64,000 nucleotides of DNA from JAFTYO01 sp045611785 (lineage in GTDB: Bacteria > Pseudomonadota > Alphaproteobacteria > RF32 > CAG-239), in contig JAZKXV010000012.1 in the NCBI GenBank assembly GCA_045611785.1, positions 62,001 to 126,000 on the forward strand. Direction: 5' to 3'. The notes under the pieces were generated by a model that ran no database searches, was not told the DNA's origin, and saw nothing but the letters and a program-made list of their open reading frames with translations. Of this stretch, positions 36,101 through 43,444 are shown one piece after another. The stretch's first letter is position 1. Each line of letters starts with the position of its first letter. The translations under genes and the position numbers were made by a program.

Positions 36101-38661
36101 TTACAGCTACTCCAGAGCAAAGAGAAGAAGTAATAAAAAGCATTCAACGCATCAAAACTTCTAATATTGCACCAACAGATAAAATAGAATTATTAAAAGA
36201 ATTATCTGAAATTACAATGTCGCAAAAAGAACTTTCTCTTATTATGAAGCCCACAGAGATTGATATACAAGCATCTGATCCAAAAGCCATCATAAGTGCA
36301 TATGGCATTGATGCTGTTGCTTACCTCATTAATAACAACCCTGAATTAAATGAACAAATGCAAGACTTCTTGCTCGGTTACGGTTCATCTGAAGAAGCTC
36401 ATAAACTGAACCATGCATTAAAATACGCTCTGTGTAAAGAAGCCGATAAAAAATATAATTACAACTTATGTGAAAAATTTGAAAAAGGAGAAGATATCAG
36501 CGAAGACTTGCCTTATTCATTAAGGAAATATTACTTTGCTTTTAATGCTGAAAAATTAAAATCTTTCAAAAATGAATTTGATGCGGCATCTTTAGAAGCC
36601 AAAGCACTTATTGTTAATGAGCTCATAACTAACGGAAAAAATAATTGGCAATCTTCTTTTGAGATTGTATCTAAAAAATTGTTTGAAGGTGCCGGCGATT
36701 TAGCTAAAATGGGATCAGATTTTCTCTATAGCTACATTGATGCAAGACCTGATAGTGAAAAAACATTTTATTTAGCAGCAATGATGGCGGCCGCTACCAA
36801 TAAGAGCAAATCATCAGCTAATCACTTTATTGAAAGTCCATACACTCCAGAGCAAAGAAGTTTAGCCAAAGGATTAAGGATGTTTTTAGAAAACTCCGGT
36901 CCTGCAGGAACCAAACTTGCTCAGGCCATGGCTTCTTATTCTGATGTTCCTGACTTTATTCGTTTCGAAATGCAATTTGCAAAAAGTCAAGCAAACCCAC
37001 CTGCCCGTTGGGAAATATTCTCTGATAATGATGGAATGTCTTCAGAAATTTTAAAACAAGGCCCTCTTGGAAAACGCTTAGGTTCTGCCTCATTCTTTGT
37101 TACTTATGAAATAGGAGATAAAATTGTAAAAATTTTACGCCGAGGCGCTAAAACAAAAGCGGATAATGAATTTAAAATTTATCGGGAAATGCTTACTACC
37201 TTAAGCAGTAAATATGATAACATCTCATCGTTTAAAAGATTAGTTGATAACGCTGCTGACAATGTCATAATTGAAACAGATTTAGACATCGGATATAAAC
37301 AGTTGCTTGATGCAAAAAAACTTTATCCGGAAAAAGTTACAACAGACAAAATAGAATTTAACCTTGATGTTAAAAACTGGTCAGAACGAGGAAAAGATTG
37401 GGCTATTTTAGAAAAAGCTCAAGGTATAGATTTTAAAGATTTAACCGAACCGTATAAAACAAGCGTTGCTAAAACTATCTTTTCCACTGAGCTTGCTAAC
37501 ATGCTCTCAGGTAAACGTTTTGATTCTGACAGACATGGCGGACAATACAAAATTGACCCCAAAACAAACACCATCGGTATCTTTGATACCGGATCAATAA
37601 GTATGGTAGAGCCGACACAAAAAGAACAAGAAGTTTTAGGCGTTGTATTAGCAAGAACCGCAATCGGTATAACAAAGAACCCTAATATTGCAGGTGTTTT
37701 CAGTCAGGAAATTGATAAAGCAATTTCTGAATTTTATAAAACAGAAATTTCTCAAAATCGCTCTATTCCTCCTTATTTGAGCGAATTCCAAAGAGGTTTA
37801 CTTGCTCTTAATGATTTTTATGCCGGTTTACAACCTAAAGATTTGATAGAATGCTTTACTCAATCTATGAATAACGGACATCATAAAATTAATGAAAATA
37901 TTGTAAAAGGATTTAAGTCTGAAATTGCTAAACATTTGGAAAGTAAAAACCAAACCATAGAAAAGATTATAAAACCTGAATCTATGGATAAGTTAGCGCC
38001 TGAAGCCAGAGCAAACAGACGTGTAGGAATGATCTTATTTAACGGCTTATTTAATGCAGCTGCCAATGGTGAAGAATTAAAATTAGACCCACAAGTTAAA
38101 GATAAAATTTATGCAAAACTAAATTCCGACGACAGTAGCATGCAAATCTTCAAAGGCGTAATCAGAGGCGCATGGTCAAAAATAAATTATGAAAATTACT
38201 CAACCGAAGACAGAAAAGAACTCGGCAACATTTTATACCAAGTTTGCGCTCAAGATATGGCAAATAAAAAATTAAAAAAGGATATCAGTATACAAGAAAC
38301 CTTTGAACAAATAGAAAAGAAACACCCTAACAGAGGGCAATATTGTAAAAACATCGGAACAATATTTAAAATCATAGCTCAAACATCAAACAACTCTTCT
38401 GAAGACATAAAAAGAGCTGCTCTTTTCATTGCCTTTTTAGATCCTCATGTTACAAAAGGATACAAGAAAGCCGCATTGGAAGATAAATCTGTAAGTTTCG
38501 GAAAACGTTTATTAAACAGCATTAGTCCTTTGAGCTTTATACCACATAAAGCAAAAAAACTATTAGTTAAAAATATTGGTAAAAAACGACTAATAAATTA
38601 TCTCAACACCCAATTATATGGCAACACGTTAGGCAAGACAGCTTCTAAACAACGAGCATAA
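33157..38661 (+). CDS. Giant M48-type metallopeptidase fused to a UbiB/ADCK-like kinase domain
   Basis: 1834 residues without signal peptide or clear membrane span. N-terminus: an M48-like zincin with HELGH at 105-109, third-ligand candidates in EETAAD (E126, D130) and the downstream RAIQKMAQAGY typical of M48. A long helical middle (about 200-1230) matches nothing I know. Then a UbiB/ABC1-like atypical kinase: K1253-L-A-Q1256 (the KxGQ motif with Ala), VKIL with K1325 followed by E1338, D1458-R-H-G-G-Q1463 in place of the HxDPHPGN loop, and FDTG with D1477 as the DFG-like metal site. A helical C-terminus of about 350 residues follows. UbiB-type proteins support ubiquinone synthesis, but the fusion has no precedent I recall. 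Native base composition. Confidence 0.85.
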   Translation: MIYEEEKIRSIKANIDEYSKRTLALSSFSAKDEAEFHKYIQQICQRLLGDSIDLSQEPIIFALSDKKQENAAFAHKEGAYQIIFITESLLNLCENEDQLAFILAHELGHFEENKRQGKHRNSKAEETAADLRAIQKMAQAGYNLEEAHKIAVKIFDSYYINIESLKDDHVNDKTRVNAIDAMIIATKQRIIESTNASFIETTSPIDEHIKDMVASRSKISLLSERLRTDIAVALDTKTASQIWINAFHEALCDTNGTLRITDDDTYALHWSIYDICRKDKNQADVFLASILVHFDQIKNDPNYNQIKELMSEVLHKVYSYDASIVSLNADNEDSQTAAILRHYLKGFREASGDNFDKMMQNFEHIRPLVAKVWGDGYKGVFVKNFNLLELDFNETDIGKHFSPEIINYIKRNLNAKDQFETISGLTFNIAGDNLIIKNEKLSVCTIVNRDGNVCASLPLEKLDNLYNSLIADTITNSYHDILDIKNNKSLSDAEKFNKLKSVFNILEPQPTINNINNILKIRNSKDKIDISLSGVVELLDDDVKAFFAERSARPYNIEQSPYMSFIVDNMADYIRKAQPEEFSNILNYLTFDIRCNEEKLWTSFFENKEFFSILQQQFSQINLTPSSEDDWSIINTLFNPNFDQNISTISNMLIRLHDISDKKLLEHISSGKDLNSFEAPFTKQIGELCGFSNGKFSKQELEDSINQTRNINHFQPSPLQEAYALYYSYDALKDDAQIDLSKTGGTNCAGTKIGSTISHINAYLEEPEEYSIDEAEAELLKKQKDTYKNAYDVIKQKLVNQINDEKNWSTYNGNSIFDNIRFLNDSGFHTIIKREDFLEACLKLYPNDKDRINCIQSLQNIVNYSDSSVKNDAMKEKIFPVISSIFNDGSSDVHNMIQTFHHLSKYDLFKSDNIDYYNILTGTDGKSGLLEQISHEPASIQENCYEILLNKEARIPDPEIRAEIIKRYAQAWHKNHAYYNDITATPEQREEVIKSIQRIKTSNIAPTDKIELLKELSEITMSQKELSLIMKPTEIDIQASDPKAIISAYGIDAVAYLINNNPELNEQMQDFLLGYGSSEEAHKLNHALKYALCKEADKKYNYNLCEKFEKGEDISEDLPYSLRKYYFAFNAEKLKSFKNEFDAASLEAKALIVNELITNGKNNWQSSFEIVSKKLFEGAGDLAKMGSDFLYSYIDARPDSEKTFYLAAMMAAATNKSKSSANHFIESPYTPEQRSLAKGLRMFLENSGPAGTKLAQAMASYSDVPDFIRFEMQFAKSQANPPARWEIFSDNDGMSSEILKQGPLGKRLGSASFFVTYEIGDKIVKILRRGAKTKADNEFKIYREMLTTLSSKYDNISSFKRLVDNAADNVIIETDLDIGYKQLLDAKKLYPEKVTTDKIEFNLDVKNWSERGKDWAILEKAQGIDFKDLTEPYKTSVAKTIFSTELANMLSGKRFDSDRHGGQYKIDPKTNTIGIFDTGSISMVEPTQKEQEVLGVVLARTAIGITKNPNIAGVFSQEIDKAISEFYKTEISQNRSIPPYLSEFQRGLLALNDFYAGLQPKDLIECFTQSMNNGHHKINENIVKGFKSEIAKHLESKNQTIEKIIKPESMDKLAPEARANRRVGMILFNGLFNAAANGEELKLDPQVKDKIYAKLNSDDSSMQIFKGVIRGAWSKINYENYSTEDRKELGNILYQVCAQDMANKKLKKDISIQETFEQIEKKHPNRGQYCKNIGTIFKIIAQTSNNSSEDIKRAALFIAFLDPHVTKGYKKAALEDKSVSFGKRLLNSISPLSFIPHKAKKLLVKNIGKKRLINYLNTQLYGNTLGKTASKQRA

Positions 38662-38679
38662 ATCAAAGGAAGATAATTA

Positions 38680-39615
38680 ATGCTAAAATTTTTATCTCAA
38701 GAAAATGCCGATAACATAGATTTTGTAACCAATCTATTATCTCTGACAAATTTGCCTCATTTAGTTGGCACTCCAATTCGGTTAGTCGGCGGATCCAAAT
38801 CTTTTGCATATCGCATAAACGATTATGTAGTACGTTTTCCTAAAGCTGAAATAATTTGGCAATCACAACAATTAGAAGCAAAAATATCAAACTTATTGCA
38901 AGAAAACTTACCTGATAAATTGAAAAATAAAATAACTGACATTGTTTGTTATTCAAAATTAGAATATCCGTTTACATATCATAAAATCATAAAAGGTAAA
39001 ATTTGTGACAACATCCGAGGAGAAACAGAGTATAATACATGTTATGCCAATTTATCAAAAACTCAAAAAACATTATTGGCTGAAGAAATTGCTGAACTAC
39101 TGGCGGCAATTCACTCTATTTCAACTGATATAACTAACACCATGGCAGATAATTGGAATTTTACCCAAAAACCTGATTTTGATTATAATCTGTGCAAATC
39201 AGCATTATTAAAATACAGCGACAATAAAATCAATCTTGATGATTTTAAGTGTAACATTGATAATAATATGGTTTTTGCTCATAACGACATGAGCGGAAGC
39301 AACATTATACTAGATGAAACTCAAGAAAATGCTTTGCAAGGTGTTCTTGACTTTGGAAATGCCGGTATTATGCCTCAAATTAATGACTTTTTGCCGTTTT
39401 ATAAAATTGACAGACATTTAGCCAAACATATTATCTATGCGTATAACCAAATTTCAAATATTAAAATAAACCAAAGTCAAGCAGATTATCTAACTCTTTC
39501 ATACTTAGGATACATAATATATAATCAAGAACAACAAGGAAATGCACCTTTTAATTTCTTATTGATAATCTTGAAAAACATTATATCAGATTTACAAAAC
39601 GACAAGAACAATTAA
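38680..39615 (+). CDS. Aminoglycoside phosphotransferase (APH)-like kinase
   Basis: Small-molecule kinase of the APH/choline-kinase fold. N-lobe: GGSKSFAYRINDYVVRF with the ATP-binding loop. C-lobe: Brenner motif H201-N-D203-M-S-G-S-N208 and the DFG-like VLD224FG, so catalytic Asp203, Asn208 and metal-binding Asp224 are all present. 311 residues. AAGGAAG precedes the ATG, and the gene starts 18 bases after the M48-UbiB-like stop, so it is almost certainly in the same transcript. Substrate unknown; the neighbour argues against a simple antibiotic-resistance role. Confidence 0.85.
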   Translation: MLKFLSQENADNIDFVTNLLSLTNLPHLVGTPIRLVGGSKSFAYRINDYVVRFPKAEIIWQSQQLEAKISNLLQENLPDKLKNKITDIVCYSKLEYPFTYHKIIKGKICDNIRGETEYNTCYANLSKTQKTLLAEEIAELLAAIHSISTDITNTMADNWNFTQKPDFDYNLCKSALLKYSDNKINLDDFKCNIDNNMVFAHNDMSGSNIILDETQENALQGVLDFGNAGIMPQINDFLPFYKIDRHLAKHIIYAYNQISNIKINQSQADYLTLSYLGYIIYNQEQQGNAPFNFLLIILKNIISDLQNDKNN

Positions 39616-39635
39616 AGAAAAATTCCAACAAAGCA

Positions 39636-39655
39636 CATCAACAAATAAAATCCTA
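39636..39655 (+). repeat. Left direct repeat flanking the dehydratase-membrane protein pair
   Basis: CATCAACAAATAAAATC (39636-39652) recurs exactly at 41940-41956, then CTA against TTA. About 2.3 kb separates the copies and the two genes lie between them. Confidence 0.6.
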
Positions 39656-39665
39656 GTCAAAAAAG

Positions 39666-40595
39666 CTAATTATGCTTCATCTCTAATAAGTCTTGAAGAA
39701 TATTTTTAATGCTTTCCGGACTTTCTTTAAGATAATCAGTAGATAAAATAGTTTTCATTTCTCCAATTGTATTATTGGGATCAATTTCATAATAATCATC
39801 ATGCTCAATAACCTTCTCATTATAAACTAATGCTTCAATTTCTTTTTCACCGTTAATTGATGGAATAATTTCAATCGGAGCCTTATTTTTATACAAATCA
39901 TTTATAACTTGAGCTACCATTAAAATATTAAACACTTTTGATTTTTTTATAAAGATGTGACCGCTATTATCGGAAGAAAAAGCAAATAATATTAAATTAA
40001 TGGCATCTTCAATTGTCATCATAAATCGTTCCATATTAGGAGATGTTACTGTTAACGACATTCCTTGTTTAGCTAAATCAACAAATTTTTCCAAAACGCT
40101 GCCTCGAGACATCATCAAATTTCCAAATCTGGTAATAAAAATTTTTGTTTTCGAAGTTGGAACAAAGCTTAACGCTAATTTTTCAGCTAATGCCTTTGTT
40201 AAACCTAAAGTATTTTGAGGGCATACAGCTTTATCCGTTGAAAGTATTACAACTTTTTTAACATCATATTCTATCGCTGATTTTAAAACATTTTGCGTAC
40301 CTATAACATTAGTTAGAATAGCCTCTTGCGGATTTTCTTCACAAATTCTTACATGCTTCATAGCGGCTGCATGAAATACATAATCAACATTTTTCATACA
40401 AGCATTTAATGAATCAATATTTCTAATATCACCAATAACAAATTTTAATTTATCTGTTTTATATTTTTCTCTCATTAAATATTGCTTATACTCATCCCTG
40501 GAAAAAACAATAATTTCATCATTTCCATTCTTTAAAAGCTTTTCCACCAAAGCGCTACCAAATGTTCCGGTTCCACCTGTAATTAAAAATCTCAT
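39666..40595 (-). CDS. CapE/FnlA-like UDP-N-acetylglucosamine dehydratase family protein
   Basis: Short-chain dehydrogenase of the polysaccharide-biosynthesis dehydratase group. Cofactor loop TGGTGTFGSALVEK (residues 7-20), the FHAAAMKHV segment, and STDKAVCPQNTLGLTKALAEK region, trimmed to the key part: Thr of STDK and Lys of GLTK are present, but the catalytic Tyr/Met position of NxYGxTK or NAMGxSK is Leu. The C-terminal half keeps family landmarks (NLMMSRGSV, PNMERFMMTIEDAI). It may be a dehydratase with altered chemistry or an inactive relative. Pairs with the membrane protein at 40606 and is likely involved in surface sugar modification. Confidence 0.8.
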   Translation of the reverse strand: MRFLITGGTGTFGSALVEKLLKNGNDEIIVFSRDEYKQYLMREKYKTDKLKFVIGDIRNIDSLNACMKNVDYVFHAAAMKHVRICEENPQEAILTNVIGTQNVLKSAIEYDVKKVVILSTDKAVCPQNTLGLTKALAEKLALSFVPTSKTKIFITRFGNLMMSRGSVLEKFVDLAKQGMSLTVTSPNMERFMMTIEDAINLILFAFSSDNSGHIFIKKSKVFNILMVAQVINDLYKNKAPIEIIPSINGEKEIEALVYNEKVIEHDDYYEIDPNNTIGEMKTILSTDYLKESPESIKNILQDLLEMKHN

Positions 40596-40605
40596 ATTAC
40601 TCTTC

Positions 40606-41811
40606 CTATTTCGAAAACAGTTTTTTATTCAACGATACTACATAAAAATTCATAATTGCCATACCAACAGTTAGAAACAATAAAAACATATGCAAGAAAA
40701 ATATATTTTTGAACATTGCTATTAGTATAAGCATCAATGTTCCCAATATTTTTCCTATGCCAAGAACAAATTCTCTAACTACAAAGTATTCAGTTTTATA
40801 ATTATTCTTAATTTGATTCAAGTTTGCAACATTAAACATATTCACTTCTGTAACCAACCAAATAAGTTGCATAATTGTCACATATGAAAAATTATAAATA
40901 AGAAAAGTTACTTTATTTGGGAGAACAACAAATAACAATGCGCAAAAAACAGAAAAACACCCCGTAAATTTAGCAATAATAACAAATTTGCTATATTTAC
41001 AAAATTTACCGAATAAAAAATTAACAGCTAATGTACATAAGCAAAAAAAGGACGTAACAACACCCAACTTAAAATTATCACCAAATAAATAAACTGAGTA
41101 TAATGTTATTGTAGTTGGTAAAATACCTTGAATAGTCAAACCTCTAAAAAAATCCATCTTATAAGCTTCTTTAAGAACATTATCTGATTTATTTTCATAA
41201 ATAAACTTGTTCAAATTAGCTTTTTTATAATCACCTCTTTTAGCTTCTATTTTGTATGTAAAAATATATTCAATAAACAACGTTACAGAAATAATGCCCA
41301 AAGACTGAAAAAAAGAAGCATTTTTCATTAAAAACAACCCCAACAAAAATGGAACAACTATTCGCAAAGATGATTTTACAACTTCAATATAACCTCTAAA
41401 TTTAATCATATTATCATCAGAAACATTTTTACTTGTTAAAAATATTCTACCTAATCCTCTTAGAGCCATACTTAATCCGGTAAAGACACCTGTAGCAATG
41501 ATATGTTTTGAGACTTCGTCACCCATTATATAAAGCCAAATAAACAAAGCAAAATTAGAAATTATACCTAATCTGTATATAATTAATTCATAACCGCTTT
41601 TAAGATAGTCTTTTAATAAGTATGATAAAATAACCGTAACGCTTACAACTGCTAACCAATAAAATCCGACATTTGCAAAATTATCTTTTGAAACTTTAAG
41701 CAAATACGCAATCAAAAAAACATCACAAAACAAACGAGATACAGAATATATACAATCTGTAATTCCTATCCAAAGAAAATTATTTTTCATTTTTGTCGCT
41801 ATTATATTCAT
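40606..41811 (-). CDS. Multi-pass membrane protein, MFS-like
   Basis: 401 residues with about eleven or twelve hydrophobic segments and short loops, the size of a major facilitator transporter, but without a clear A-loop signature (nearest is RGLGRIFLTSKNV at about 115-127). It ends 10 bases before the dehydratase gene and is transcribed with it, so a role in exporting or handling a sugar-containing product is possible. The start is at 41811 or the in-frame ATG at 41790; neither has a strong ribosome site. Family assignment is uncertain. Confidence 0.7.
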   Translation of the reverse strand: MNIIATKMKNNFLWIGITDCIYSVSRLFCDVFLIAYLLKVSKDNFANVGFYWLAVVSVTVILSYLLKDYLKSGYELIIYRLGIISNFALFIWLYIMGDEVSKHIIATGVFTGLSMALRGLGRIFLTSKNVSDDNMIKFRGYIEVVKSSLRIVVPFLLGLFLMKNASFFQSLGIISVTLFIEYIFTYKIEAKRGDYKKANLNKFIYENKSDNVLKEAYKMDFFRGLTIQGILPTTITLYSVYLFGDNFKLGVVTSFFCLCTLAVNFLFGKFCKYSKFVIIAKFTGCFSVFCALLFVVLPNKVTFLIYNFSYVTIMQLIWLVTEVNMFNVANLNQIKNNYKTEYFVVREFVLGIGKILGTLMLILIAMFKNIFFLHMFLLFLTVGMAIMNFYVVSLNKKLFSK

Positions 41812-41939
41812 CTTAAAATCTATATTTTCAACTTTTCTGAAACTACATTCTTAAGTAATAAAAAAAAATAATCTAGTATTTTTACAATATCATCCATAGT
41901 TTTTTTCTAGTTTAAGTTAATATAAAAACAAAACAAGTG

Positions 41940-41959
41940 CATCAACAAATAAAATCTTA
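41940..41959 (+). repeat. Right direct repeat flanking the dehydratase-membrane protein pair
   Basis: Second copy of CATCAACAAATAAAATC, in the same orientation as 39636-39652. It lies about 130 bases before the start of the membrane-protein gene. Confidence 0.6.
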
Positions 41960-41987
41960 TACCACAATAAATGTAAGATATTAAAAG

Positions 41988-42016
41988 TTGACAACAAGTA
42001 CAATTAATCGTACAAT
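41988..42016 (+). promoter_or_regulatory. Sigma-70 promoter of the MWPFSKK paralogue pair
   Basis: TTGACA (41988-41993), exactly 17 bases, TACAAT (42011-42016), 33 bases before the ATG at 42050. A near-consensus promoter. Confidence 0.75.
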
Positions 42017-42049
42017 ATTTTTATGTTAACTATTAATAGGAAATAATGC

Positions 42050-43402
42050 ATGTGGCCATTTTCTAAAAAAAATGAGGAACAAAAAGAAGAAAAAAGAAAT
42101 AAAGCTGCTGAACAACAAAAAAAATATGCTCAGTATTTAAAATTTGATAAAAGATATAGAGAAGTTCTAACTTTAGGTATAGCTACAATAATGAATGATT
42201 ACATTCCTAAACAGTATGATAGTGAAGCCAAAACAAAATTAACTATGAATGTAGTCAATGTTATGATGCCTGATTATCATGGTGGACTTAAAAAAGAACA
42301 TGTTTTATCAAATATGGAAAAAGACTTTTTACCTCAACCTGGTATGTTAGAATATTGGGCAAAATCACATGGTTTTGAACAAATTAAAAATAATGGTTCT
42401 AAATCAAATTCTGAAGATGTTGCCGGAAAATATGTTTTAACTTATTACCCACCCATAGCCAAATCTTGGGCTGAAAGAACCACAAGCGATTTAGAAGACA
42501 CTACAAACAAAAATTGGTATTCTCACTGTAAATCAACAATTTATGATGATAGTGGTAAACCTATTGGTAATTCTAATCCGGAACCTTTTCGTAACGACAC
42601 AAATCATGATGCGACGGTTTACGCACCTTACGATACCATTTCTTACGCTATTGATTATAAAAAACTTGGATTATCTGAAAAAGATATTAAAGAAGGATTT
42701 GCATATCAAGAGCAAGGCATAAACATCATGGATAAAGATATGCAAGATTCTATATTCAGAATGAAAAAAGCAGGTTTAGAACAAGAAGAAATTATCAAAC
42801 TTTGGAAAGATCAAATTAATATTACCGATCCTAACAATTTAAAAACCATAGAACAACATTTACAAGACGGTAAACCCAAAGAAGATATAACCAAATGCGA
42901 TTTGTCTAAATCAGAAAATAAATATCAATATAATTTACAAGATTATAGTTGTGCAATTCAACCTACTGCTCCAATTTTATATGCAACAGCCGCTAAAATA
43001 AACAACGAAAATCTTAGTCCGCAAGAAGCTAAAAAATTAAGAGAAGATATCGGTCTTTACAATATTCATGACACCGAAAATTATGGTGAAATTACCAAAA
43101 AGTTTTATAATCAATATTCAAATCATGTTATATCCGAAGCTAAAACAGCTCTAAATGAAGATATAAAAGAATTTATTAAATACCCAAAAGAAAAATTACA
43201 CGAAATATCAAAAAATATATCTAATACTGCAAATTGGGTTAGCGCAAAAACTCGATTGGTATTTCCTGAAATGATGACGGTTATGGAAGATATTATTCAT
43301 AGAAGAGAAAATCAAAAATCCATATCCAATGAAAATAATAATAACAAAATACAACAACCTGCATTAGCATATGCTCAAATCGGACATGCTCAAATCAGGT
43401 AA
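42050..43402 (+). CDS. MWPFSKK protein A, unknown function
   Basis: Not recognised. 450 residues, no signal peptide. It opens MWPFSKKNEEQKEEKRNKAA and is followed by a conserved core (about 33-350) shared with the next gene: landmarks KDFLP, WYSHCKS (Cys160), DTISYAIDYKKLGL, KDIKEGFAYQ, GINIM, and CAIQPTAPILYATAAK (Cys301). The C-terminal 90 residues differ between the paralogues. The core is helical and acidic-basic mixed; no enzyme motif is visible. AGGAAATAATGC precedes the start. The WPFSKK motif is also in its neighbour, suggesting a common targeting or family N-terminus. Confidence 0.8.
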   Translation: MWPFSKKNEEQKEEKRNKAAEQQKKYAQYLKFDKRYREVLTLGIATIMNDYIPKQYDSEAKTKLTMNVVNVMMPDYHGGLKKEHVLSNMEKDFLPQPGMLEYWAKSHGFEQIKNNGSKSNSEDVAGKYVLTYYPPIAKSWAERTTSDLEDTTNKNWYSHCKSTIYDDSGKPIGNSNPEPFRNDTNHDATVYAPYDTISYAIDYKKLGLSEKDIKEGFAYQEQGINIMDKDMQDSIFRMKKAGLEQEEIIKLWKDQINITDPNNLKTIEQHLQDGKPKEDITKCDLSKSENKYQYNLQDYSCAIQPTAPILYATAAKINNENLSPQEAKKLREDIGLYNIHDTENYGEITKKFYNQYSNHVISEAKTALNEDIKEFIKYPKEKLHEISKNISNTANWVSAKTRLVFPEMMTVMEDIIHRRENQKSISNENNNNKIQQPALAYAQIGHAQIR

Positions 43403-43444
43403 ATATTTTTAATATTTGTTTATAATTAAAAAGGGAGAAATAAT

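Noticed and set aside
38680..39615. Antibiotic-resistance kinase
   Set aside because: APH fold alone does not show this, and the neighbouring fusion gene argues for another role.
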